Source: Gammaproteobacteria bacterium (GTDB lineage Bacteria > Pseudomonadota > Gammaproteobacteria > Steroidobacterales > Steroidobacteraceae). From it: a stretch of 45,864 nucleotides of DNA. Shown here one piece after another: positions 39,386 through 45,864 of this stretch (its first letter is position 1; every line of letters begins with the position of its first letter). The translations under genes were made by a program, and so were the position numbers. The notes beneath the pieces were generated by a model. The model was not told the DNA's origin and did no database searches. It was given only the letters and a program-made list of their open reading frames with translations. The stretch spans positions 1 through 45,864 of the forward strand of contig DAHXNV010000004.1 in assembly GCA_027365225.1 (NCBI GenBank). Reading direction: 5' to 3'.

Positions 39386-40327
39386 ATGACCGACACGAAT
39401 TCCCAACTGGCGGGCGTCGCAAGCGAGGTGCCGCCCGAGACTGCGCGTCCCGAAGCGCCGCAGCAGGTGGAGATGCCCTTCGCCGTCGTCAACGGCGAGC
39501 CGATGACCGTGCTGCCGCGCGACTTGTATATCCCGCCCCAGGCCCTCGAGGTGTTTCTGGAGGCCTTCGAGGGACCGCTCGATCTGCTGCTGTACCTGAT
39601 CCGGCGCCAGAACCTCGACATTCTGGACATTCCGCTCGCGGAAATCACTCAGCAGTACATGCGTTATATCGAGCTGATGCAGGATCTGCAGCTCGAGCTC
39701 GCCGGGGAATACCTGGTGATGGCCGCGACGCTCGCCGAGATCAAATCGCGCATGCTGCTGCCGCGGCCGAAGCGCCCCGAGGATGGCGCGGAGGAGGATC
39801 CGCGCGCGGAGCTGGTGCGCCGCCTGCAGGAGTACGAGCGCTTCAAGCGCGCGGCCGAGAGCATCGATGCGCTGCAGCGGCTCGAGCGCGATCACTTCAC
39901 CGCAGGCGCGCAGTTGCATGAGCGGCGGGTGGTGCAGGTGTTGCCGCAGGTGTCGCTGAAGGAGATGCTGGTTGCGTTCCAGGAGGTGCTCGCGCGCTCG
40001 GAGATGTTCGCCCACCACCGCATCCAGCGCGAGCGGTTGTCGGTGCGCGAGCGCATGACGGACATCCTCGGTGCGCTGCAGAGACGCGGCTTCGTGGAAT
40101 TCGTGCGCTTGTTGCGGGCCGAGGAAGGCCGGATGGGCGTGACGGTGACCTTCATGGCCATCCTCGAGCTGGTGCGCGAGGGCCTGATCGAGATCGTGCA
40201 GTCCGAGCCCTATGCGCCCTTGCACGTGCGCTCGGGGAGCTCGGCGCGTGCGCCGCGGCGGCTCGAGGCTCAGCCCGCGGACGCGGCGCAAGAGCCCGCG
40301 CAGAGCGCGGCGAGTGAGCAAGAGTAG
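39386..40327 (+). CDS. scpA: Segregation and condensation protein A (kleisin)
   Basis: A 313-residue kleisin linking the SMC heads. Conserved kleisin motifs FEGPLDLLLYLIRRQNLDIL and YLVMAATLAEIKSRMLLPRP appear after an N-terminal extension of about 45 residues. The C-terminal winged helix (about 225-285) binds the SMC head. It forms the complex with Smc and with ScpB, encoded nine bases downstream. Confidence 0.95.
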   Translation: MTDTNSQLAGVASEVPPETARPEAPQQVEMPFAVVNGEPMTVLPRDLYIPPQALEVFLEAFEGPLDLLLYLIRRQNLDILDIPLAEITQQYMRYIELMQDLQLELAGEYLVMAATLAEIKSRMLLPRPKRPEDGAEEDPRAELVRRLQEYERFKRAAESIDALQRLERDHFTAGAQLHERRVVQVLPQVSLKEMLVAFQEVLARSEMFAHHRIQRERLSVRERMTDILGALQRRGFVEFVRLLRAEEGRMGVTVTFMAILELVREGLIEIVQSEPYAPLHVRSGSSARAPRRLEAQPADAAQEPAQSAASEQE

Positions 40328-40336
40328 CGAGGCGTG

Positions 40337-41149
40337 ATGATCGAATCGTATGTGCGCAATGTGATCGAGGCGGCGCTGCTCGCGGCCGGGCGGCCGCTTG
40401 GGCTCGGGGAACTGAAGCAACTGTTCGACGCGCCGTCGTGTCCGGATGATGCGGCGTTGCGCGCGGCGCTCGAACAGCTCGCCGGTGAATATGCCGAGCG
40501 CGGCATCGAGCTGAAGGAGATCGCCTCGGGCTGGCGCATTCAGGTGCGCCGCGAGTTCGCCCAGGAGATCTCGCGGCTCTGGCCGGAGCGCCCGCCGCGC
40601 TACTCGCGTGCGCTTCTGGAGACCCTGGCGCTCATCGCCTACCGCCAGCCGATCACCCGCGGGGAGATCGAGGACGTGCGCGGCGTGGCGGTCAATCCGA
40701 ACATCATCAAGACCCTGCTCGAGCGCAATTGGGTGCGCGTGCTCGGTCACCGCGACGTGCCGGGGCGGCCGGAGCTGCTCGGCACGACCCGGGAGTTTCT
40801 CGATTATTTCGGCCTGCGCAGGCTCGAGGAGCTGCCGCCGCTTGCGCAGCTGAAGGCCCTCAGCGAGCCGAATCTCGAGCTCGATCTGCCGGCCGAAGGG
40901 GCCGGCATGCCGGCGGACCCATCCGCCGCGCCTGAATGCGTGGAAGAGGCGCTCGAGACGGCGCCGGTGTCCGACGCGCAAGCGCAGCCGGAGTCCGAAT
41001 CGGAGGAACAGACCGCGCCGCGTGCGCCGGCTTGCGCCGAGGAGGACGAAGCGGGACCGCCAAGCTCCGCTGAGGCGCAGGCCGATACGGAGGCGCCGCA
41101 GGATGAGCGGCGGCAGCTGTGCGTCGCTGCGCACGACGGGCGCGCCTGA
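40337..41149 (+). CDS. scpB: Segregation and condensation protein B
   Basis: A 270-residue protein with two winged-helix domains (about 1-180; LEQLAGEYAERGIELKEIAS, LLETLALIAYRQPITRGEIE, VLGHRDVPGRPELLGTTREF). It binds ScpA and stabilises the Smc complex. The last 80 residues are acidic and Pro/Ala/Glu-rich, an extension beyond the fold. ATG 40337 is chosen over the adjoining GTG. The RluB-like gene starts eight bases later. Confidence 0.94.
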   Translation: MIESYVRNVIEAALLAAGRPLGLGELKQLFDAPSCPDDAALRAALEQLAGEYAERGIELKEIASGWRIQVRREFAQEISRLWPERPPRYSRALLETLALIAYRQPITRGEIEDVRGVAVNPNIIKTLLERNWVRVLGHRDVPGRPELLGTTREFLDYFGLRRLEELPPLAQLKALSEPNLELDLPAEGAGMPADPSAAPECVEEALETAPVSDAQAQPESESEEQTAPRAPACAEEDEAGPPSSAEAQADTEAPQDERRQLCVAAHDGRA

Positions 41150-41156
41150 GCCGGCC

Positions 41157-41978
41157 ATGGTGCGTTCCCCCCGAGGGCGGTCCGCGGCTGCGGACAGGGA
41201 GCGGGATGCTCTGCGCGAGCGGCTGCAGAAAGTGCTCGCCGGCGCCGGGCTCGCCTCGCGGCGCGAAGCCGAGGCGTGGATCCGTCAGGGGCGGTTGACC
41301 GTCAACGGCGAGCCGGCCACCCTCGGCATGCGCGTGGGGCCGGCTGACCAGATCCGCCTCGATGGCCGGCTGGTCCACCGGCGGCCCGGCACGGCGGGGG
41401 CGGTCGCTTTTGTCTATCACCGCTCGAGCGGTGAGTCGCTCGACCAACCGCCGCCGAACGCGCCGGAGGCGGCGACGGCACTGGAGCGTCTGCCCCGGCG
41501 GGCGGGGCGACGGTTGATCGTGATCAGTCCCATGCCCCGCATCGATGGGGGACTGGAACTGATCTGCGCCGATGGCGCCTGCGCGGCCCGGCTGCAGCGG
41601 CGGGTCCGCCAGTGGATCAGCGTTTTCAGCGTCCGGGTCATCGGCGAGCTCGCCGAGACGCAGCAGGCCGGCGTGCTCGGCGGGATGCTCGATGACGGGG
41701 GGTGTCTGACGGTGCTCGAGTGCCGCGGCGCCGGCGGTGAGGGCACCAATCGTTGGTACACGGTGCGCGCGCGGGGGGCAAGCGGCAAGGCCATCCGCCA
41801 GTTGTTCGAGCGCCAGGGCGCACGGGTCAGCCGGGTGCTGCGCATCCAGCTCGGTGCCCTCGTCCTCGGGCGCGCACTGCCACGCGGGCACTTCCGTGCG
41901 CTCGAAGCCGACCAGATCGACGCGTTGCTCGCGACGGACGAGCCTGCGGCGCCGGCCGCCCGCTCAGCTCCTCTCTGA
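41157..41978 (+). CDS. RluB/RsuA-family pseudouridine synthase-like protein with altered active site
   Basis: A 273-residue protein. The N-terminal S4 RNA-binding domain (about 20-75; RLQKVLAGAGLASRREAEAW) is clear, and the C-terminal part keeps family motifs (GGEGTNRWYTV, ARVSRVLRIQLGALVL). RluB enzymes isomerise U2605 of 23S rRNA using an Asp in GRLDxxTxGLL. Here an ungapped alignment gives SPMP at residues 124-127, followed by RIDGGLELI, so the catalytic Asp is either lost or moved by a three-residue deletion. The substrate loop normally reading GRNREVRR is GASGKAIRQ. Genomic position after scpAB is typical for rluB. Activity is doubtful. Confidence 0.8.
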   Translation: MVRSPRGRSAAADRERDALRERLQKVLAGAGLASRREAEAWIRQGRLTVNGEPATLGMRVGPADQIRLDGRLVHRRPGTAGAVAFVYHRSSGESLDQPPPNAPEAATALERLPRRAGRRLIVISPMPRIDGGLELICADGACAARLQRRVRQWISVFSVRVIGELAETQQAGVLGGMLDDGGCLTVLECRGAGGEGTNRWYTVRARGASGKAIRQLFERQGARVSRVLRIQLGALVLGRALPRGHFRALEADQIDALLATDEPAAPAARSAPL

Positions 41979-43247
41979 GGGCGTCTCCTCCGCGCGCGCC
42001 CCGAGCGTGCGCACGGACTGCTCGAGCGGCTCGAGTCTCGGCAGAGGGGCGTCCGCCGGAACGCCGAGCTCGTGAAAGCGCCGCGCCTGCGGCATCAGCT
42101 GGCGCTCGAGTGATCCGACCGCGCCGTTGTAGGCCTCGAGGGCCGCATCGAGGCGCTGTCCCATGCGCTCGATGTGTCCGGTGAAATTCCCGAGCCGCCG
42201 GTACAGCTCCTGGCCGAGCTCGCGGATAAGCGCGGCGTTGTCCGCCATCGCACGCTCGCGCCAGCCGTAGGCGACGGTCTTCAACAGCGCGATCAGCGTC
42301 GAGGGCGTGGCAATGATGATGTTCTGCTTCAGCGCCGCCTCGATCAGCTCCGGCCGCTCGGCCAGCGCGGCGGACAGGAACTGATCGCCGGGCAGAAACA
42401 GCACGGCGAACTGCGGACTGTGCTCGAACTGTGCCCAGTAGGCCTTCGAGGCGAGTTGGCGGACCTGCGCCTCGAGCTGCTGCGCATGACGGCGCAGCGC
42501 GCTTTGGCGCGCCTCCTCGGTCGGGGCCTCGAGCGCCTCGAGGTAGGCATCCAGAGGGGTCTTGACGTCGATGACCAGGTCGCGCGATTCGGGCATGTGC
42601 ACGACCATATCGGGCCGCAGCGCCCCTTCGGGTCCATGCAGATGCGCCTGCTCGGTGAAGTCACAATGCTCACTGAGCCCGGCGAGCTCGACCAGGCGGC
42701 GCAGCGTGAGCTCGCCCCAGCGGCCCCGCACCTCGGGGCGGCGCAGGGCGGTGACCAGATTGCGCGTCTCGCGCGAGAGCTGGCTCTGGCCACTCGAGAG
42801 CGACTCGATCTGGGTGCGCAGGGCCGCATGCGCCTCGCGCCGCTCCCGCTCGATCGCCTGCATCTGCTGCTCGGTTTTCTCCAGCGCCGAGCGCAGCGGC
42901 TGCACCAGCTGCGCGATCGCCGTCTCGCGCTCCTTCAAGCCGCTCTGGGCGAGCGCCTGCTCGCGTCCGAGCGCCTCGCGCGCGACGCTGAGGAACAGCT
43001 CGCTGTTGTTCTTCAGGGCCTGAGCCGCCAGCGACTCGAACGTCGCGCGCAGGCGTGATTCGGCCTGCTCGAGCGCCGCGCCGCGCTCGCTTGCGGCGCG
43101 GCGCTCGCAATCCAACTGCACGCGGGCCGCTTCGAGCTCCACGCCCAGCGCCGCAGCGCGCCGCTGGGCGCGCAGGCTCGCGCCGAGAAAGCCGATCAGC
43201 CCCCCGAGCAGCAGCGCGAGCGCGCCGAGCAGCGCCGCCAAGGCCAC
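41964..43247 (-). CDS. rmuC: DNA recombination protein RmuC homologue
   Basis: A 427-residue protein with an N-terminal membrane anchor (about 1-20, LLGALALLLGGLIGFLG), a coiled coil (about 25-150) and the RmuC nuclease-like domain (about 165-370). The latter contains RRPEVRGRWGELTLRRLVEL, PDMVVHMPESRDLVIDVKTP and ATPSTLIALLKTVAYGW. RmuC limits DNA inversions at short inverted repeats. It starts with GTG (or TTG 43241) four bases after the ubiG stop. Its 3' end overlaps the convergent RluB-like gene by 15 bases. Confidence 0.92.
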   Translation of the reverse strand: MALAALLGALALLLGGLIGFLGASLRAQRRAAALGVELEAARVQLDCERRAASERGAALEQAESRLRATFESLAAQALKNNSELFLSVAREALGREQALAQSGLKERETAIAQLVQPLRSALEKTEQQMQAIERERREAHAALRTQIESLSSGQSQLSRETRNLVTALRRPEVRGRWGELTLRRLVELAGLSEHCDFTEQAHLHGPEGALRPDMVVHMPESRDLVIDVKTPLDAYLEALEAPTEEARQSALRRHAQQLEAQVRQLASKAYWAQFEHSPQFAVLFLPGDQFLSAALAERPELIEAALKQNIIIATPSTLIALLKTVAYGWRERAMADNAALIRELGQELYRRLGNFTGHIERMGQRLDAALEAYNGAVGSLERQLMPQARRFHELGVPADAPLPRLEPLEQSVRTLGARAEETPSERS

Positions 43248-43251
43248 CTCG

Positions 43252-43989
43252 CTATGCCTCGCGCACGAACTGGGTGAGATAGTTCACGGCCGGATCGCGC
43301 CGCAGGCGCGTGCCCCCGAAGGGATCGAGTTCGATGCCGGTGAGGGCGTGGGCCACCAGGCCCGCCGCCCGCCCCCAGCGGGCGAGTTCGCTCGGCCGGA
43401 TGAACCGCTCGTACTCGTGCGTGCCGCGCGGCACCACGCCAAGCAGATATTCGGCCCCGACGATCGCCACCAGGAATGACTTGAGGTTGCGGTTGAGCGT
43501 CGAGATGAACACCGAGCCGCCGGGCCGGACCAGGCCGGCGAGCGTGGCGAGCATGGCGCGCGGTTGTGGCACGTGCTCGAGCATCTCCATGCACGTCACG
43601 AGGTCGTACGCGCCCGGCGCGCTCGCGAGCAATGCCTCGGCCGAGGCGACTCGATAATCGATGTCGAGGCCGTGGGCTGCGGCGTGAATGCGCGCGACCT
43701 CGATCATGCCGCCGGCGAGGTCGATGCCCGTCACCGCGGCGCCCGCCCGCGCGAGCGCCTCGCAGACCAGACCGCCGCCGCAGCCCACATCGAGCACCCG
43801 TGCCCCCGCGCACGTGGAGTGCTCGGTGATGAAGCGGACGCGCTGCGGATTCAACTGGTGCAGCGGGCGGAATGGCCCATGCTCGTCCCAGAACCGTCCG
43901 GCGATTGCGTCAAACTTGCCGATCTCGCTGTCCGCGACGTTCATCGTCGCGGGGTCGTGCGCTGCGTCGAGGTGTGTTGCGGAAGCCAT
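43252..43989 (-). CDS. ubiG: Ubiquinone biosynthesis O-methyltransferase UbiG
   Basis: A 245-residue SAM-dependent methyltransferase acting at both O-methylation steps of ubiquinone synthesis. Motif I is VLDVGCGGGLVCEALARAGA, followed by VTCMEMLEHVPQP and GGSVFISTLNRN. The opening KFDAIAGRFWDEHGPFRPLH is typical. ATG 43989 has AGGTGA just upstream. It is divergent from gyrA, as in E. coli, and followed by rmuC. Confidence 0.95.
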   Translation of the reverse strand: MASATHLDAAHDPATMNVADSEIGKFDAIAGRFWDEHGPFRPLHQLNPQRVRFITEHSTCAGARVLDVGCGGGLVCEALARAGAAVTGIDLAGGMIEVARIHAAAHGLDIDYRVASAEALLASAPGAYDLVTCMEMLEHVPQPRAMLATLAGLVRPGGSVFISTLNRNLKSFLVAIVGAEYLLGVVPRGTHEYERFIRPSELARWGRAAGLVAHALTGIELDPFGGTRLRRDPAVNYLTQFVREA

Positions 43990-44160
43990 GATCACCTGCT
44001 GCTCCGAGGGTCGCGTGGGCCGCCGGATCTGCGGCTCCGGGCGGCGAGAGCCCCTATTGTCGGTCCTTCCGGATCCTGCGGTCCATTCGGCGCACGCCCG
44101 CAGCGACGCGCCTCGGCACCGTGTTAACATGCGGACTTTTGGCACAGCCTTTAAGACCCG

Positions 44161-45864
44161 ATGTCCGAGATCGCGCGCGAAGTTCTGCCCGTCAGCCTCG
44201 AGGAGGAGATGCGCCAGTCCTACCTCGATTACGCCATGAGCGTGATCGTCGGACGGGCCCTGCCCGATGTGCGTGATGGCTTGAAGCCGGTCCACCGGCG
44301 CGTGCTGTACGCGATGCGCGAGCTCGGCAACGACTGGAACAAGCCCTACAAGAAATCCGCCCGTGTCGTCGGCGATGTGATCGGCAAGTACCACCCGCAC
44401 GGGGACAGCGCCGTTTACGACACGATCGTGCGCATGGCGCAGACGTTCTCCATGCGCTACGTGCTCGTCGATGGACAGGGCAACTTCGGGTCGGTCGACG
44501 GCGACACGCCGGCGGCGATGCGCTACACCGAAGTGCGCATGTCGCGCCTGGCGCACGAATTGCTCGCCGACATCGACAAGGAAACGGTCGATTTCACGCC
44601 GAACTACGACGAGTCCGAGCTCGAGCCCTCGGTGCTGCCGACGCGTATCCCGCACCTGCTGGTCAACGGCCAGACCGGCATCGCAGTCGGCATGGCCACC
44701 AATATTCCGCCGCACAATCTCACCGAGATCGTCAACGCCTGCCTGGCGCTGCTCGATGACCCGGCGTTGCCGCTTGCGGCGCTGATGCAGCACGTGCCCG
44801 GGCCGGACTTCCCGACCGGCGGCATCATCAACGGCGCGCAGGAAATCGCCACCGCCTACCGCACCGGGCGCGGGCGGCTCTCGGTGCGCGCGCGCGTGGC
44901 GATCGAGGAGGTCGGCCGCGGCGATCGGCATGCGATCGTCGTCACCGAGTTGCCCTACCAGGTCAACAAGGCGCGGCTGATCGAGCGCATCGCGCAGCTG
45001 GTGCGCGAGAAGCACATCGACGGGATCGCCGGCGACGGATTGCGCGATGAGTCCGACAAGGACGGCATGCGCATCGTGATCGAGCTGAAGCGCGGCGAGA
45101 TCGCCGAGGTGGTGCTGAACAATCTGTACGCGCAGACGCCGATGGAGAGCGTGTTCGGCATCAACATGGTGGCGCTCGAGGACGGGCAGCCGAAGCTGAT
45201 GTCGCTGAAGGAGATGCTCGAGGCGTTCCTGCGCCACCGGCGCGAGGTCGTCACTCGGCGCACCGTGTTCGAGCTGGCCAAGGCGCGCGAGCGGGCCCAC
45301 ATTCTCGAGGGTCTGACGGTCGCGCTGGCCAACATCGATGAGTTGATCGCGCTGATCAAGGCTTGCGCCTCGGTTGCCGAGGCGCGTGCCGCGCTCACCG
45401 CGCGTCCCTGGCGCCCCGGCGCGGTGACCGGACTGCTCGAGCGCGCGGGCGGGATCAGCACCCGTCCCCCCGAGATGGCCGGCGGACTCGACGCGGCGGG
45501 CTATCGGCTGACCGACGCGCAGGCGCAGGCCATTCTCGATATGCGCCTGCACCGCCTGACCGGACTCGAGCAGGACAAGATCATCGGCGAGTACGGCGAG
45601 CTGCTCGCGCGCATCCGGGATCTCAGCGAGATCCTGGCCGTCCCGCAGCGCCTGACCGAAGTGATCCGAGGCGAGCTGACCGAAATCCGCGCGACCTACG
45701 GGGATGCGCGGCGCACCGAGATCAGCCGCGATCATCTGGATCTCACCACCGAGGATCTGATCGAGCCGCAGGATGTGGTCGTGACGCTCTCCCACAACGG
45801 CTACGCCAAGTGTCAACCGCTCTCGGAGTATCAGACCCAGCGACGTGGCGGGCGCGGCAAGGCC
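44161..45864 (+). CDS. gyrA: DNA gyrase subunit A, N-terminal 568 residues (runs off the right edge)
   Basis: The reading frame is open from ATG 44161 to the end of the window. Gyrase A cuts and rejoins DNA to introduce negative supercoils. The catalytic Tyr122 (MRYTEVRM) is present. The quinolone-resistance region [17 protein letters not shown] has Ser83 and Asp87, the drug-sensitive residues. The winged-helix, tower and coiled-coil regions follow, ending with the GyrA-box-like QRRGGRGKA at the start of the DNA-wrapping domain. There is no strong ribosome site before the ATG; a TAACAT at 44125-44130 may be a -10 box. Confidence 0.97.
   Translation, partial: MSEIAREVLPVSLEEEMRQSYLDYAMSVIVGRALPDVRDGLKPVHRRVLYAMRELGNDWNKPYKKSARVVGDVIGKYHPHGDSAVYDTIVRMAQTFSMRYVLVDGQGNFGSVDGDTPAAMRYTEVRMSRLAHELLADIDKETVDFTPNYDESELEPSVLPTRIPHLLVNGQTGIAVGMATNIPPHNLTEIVNACLALLDDPALPLAALMQHVPGPDFPTGGIINGAQEIATAYRTGRGRLSVRARVAIEEVGRGDRHAIVVTELPYQVNKARLIERIAQLVREKHIDGIAGDGLRDESDKDGMRIVIELKRGEIAEVVLNNLYAQTPMESVFGINMVALEDGQPKLMSLKEMLEAFLRHRREVVTRRTVFELAKARERAHILEGLTVALANIDELIALIKACASVAEARAALTARPWRPGAVTGLLERAGGISTRPPEMAGGLDAAGYRLTDAQAQAILDMRLHRLTGLEQDKIIGEYGELLARIRDLSEILAVPQRLTEVIRGELTEIRATYGDARRTEISRDHLDLTTEDLIEPQDVVVTLSHNGYAKCQPLSEYQTQRRGGRGKA

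Noticed and set aside
43252-45816. 854-residue minus-strand open frame spanning gyrA
   Set aside because: Only its last 245 codons are a gene (ubiG). The rest is antisense to gyrA, whose protein is unmistakable and leaves the window without a stop.

Overview
The window is chromosomal DNA from a GC-rich (roughly two-thirds G+C) Gram-negative bacterium, almost certainly a gammaproteobacterium near Xanthomonadales/Nevskiales/Steroidobacterales. The evidence is the gene order: rimP-nusA-infB-rbfA-truB-rpsO-pnp, smc-zipA-ligA, trpS-scpA-scpB-rluB, and divergent ubiG/gyrA, together with ZipA, DksA, GluQ and large TonB-dependent receptors. The lineage is inferred from synteny and protein style, not from an rRNA gene. 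Most of the window is ordinary housekeeping sequence.

Region 1 (1-7336) is a chitin / N-acetylglucosamine uptake locus on the + strand: the 3' part of a TonB-dependent receptor, an exported GH18 chitinase, an EIIA-HPr-EI fusion phosphotransferase and a NagE-type EIICB permease. Together they would move chitin fragments across the outer membrane, cleave them, and import GlcNAc as GlcNAc-6-phosphate. The permease carries a second EIIB domain without the phosphorylatable cysteine.

Region 2 (7337-15362) is the accessory part. It holds a vapBC toxin-antitoxin pair in which both genes are frameshifted, a 13-bp perfect hairpin, a strong sigma-70 promoter, and an ECF sigma factor. These are followed by a 5'-truncated and frameshifted remnant of an asparagine-synthetase-like lasso-peptide cyclase, a TonB-dependent receptor with a secretin/TonB (STN) domain, a second ECF sigma factor and a FecR-like anti-sigma factor. 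It looks like a cell-surface signalling locus that once neighboured, or served, a lasso peptide biosynthesis cluster that has since decayed.

Region 3 (15363-18339) has csrA with a C-terminal extension, a GGDEF diguanylate cyclase, and sdaA (L-serine ammonia-lyase) on the minus strand.

Region 4 (18340-28219) is the translation/transcription operon. A promoter and two terminator-like hairpins precede rimP, suggesting attenuation. rimP-nusA-infB-rbfA-truB follow, then rpsO with its own promoter, an intercistronic terminator, and pnp starting at TTG.

Region 5 (27377-29494, minus strand) contains gluQ with no recognisable start codon, dksA with a long lysine/alanine-rich N-terminal tail and three of four zinc cysteines replaced, and queF. 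Region 6 (29563-36041) is smc-zipA-ligA ending in a strong terminator. Region 7 (36095-41978) has a lipoprotein PpiC isomerase, a BolA protein, a YciO/TsaC-family protein, trpS, scpA, scpB and an RluB-like pseudouridine synthase whose catalytic motif is altered. Region 8 (41964-45864) has rmuC and ubiG on the minus strand, divergent from gyrA, which runs off the right edge.

I found no CRISPR array, rRNA, tRNA or intact insertion sequence. I see no convincing wholly new system. The best leads are the lasso-cyclase remnant inside a two-sigma/FecR/TonB locus, the RluB-like active-site change, and the rimP leader.
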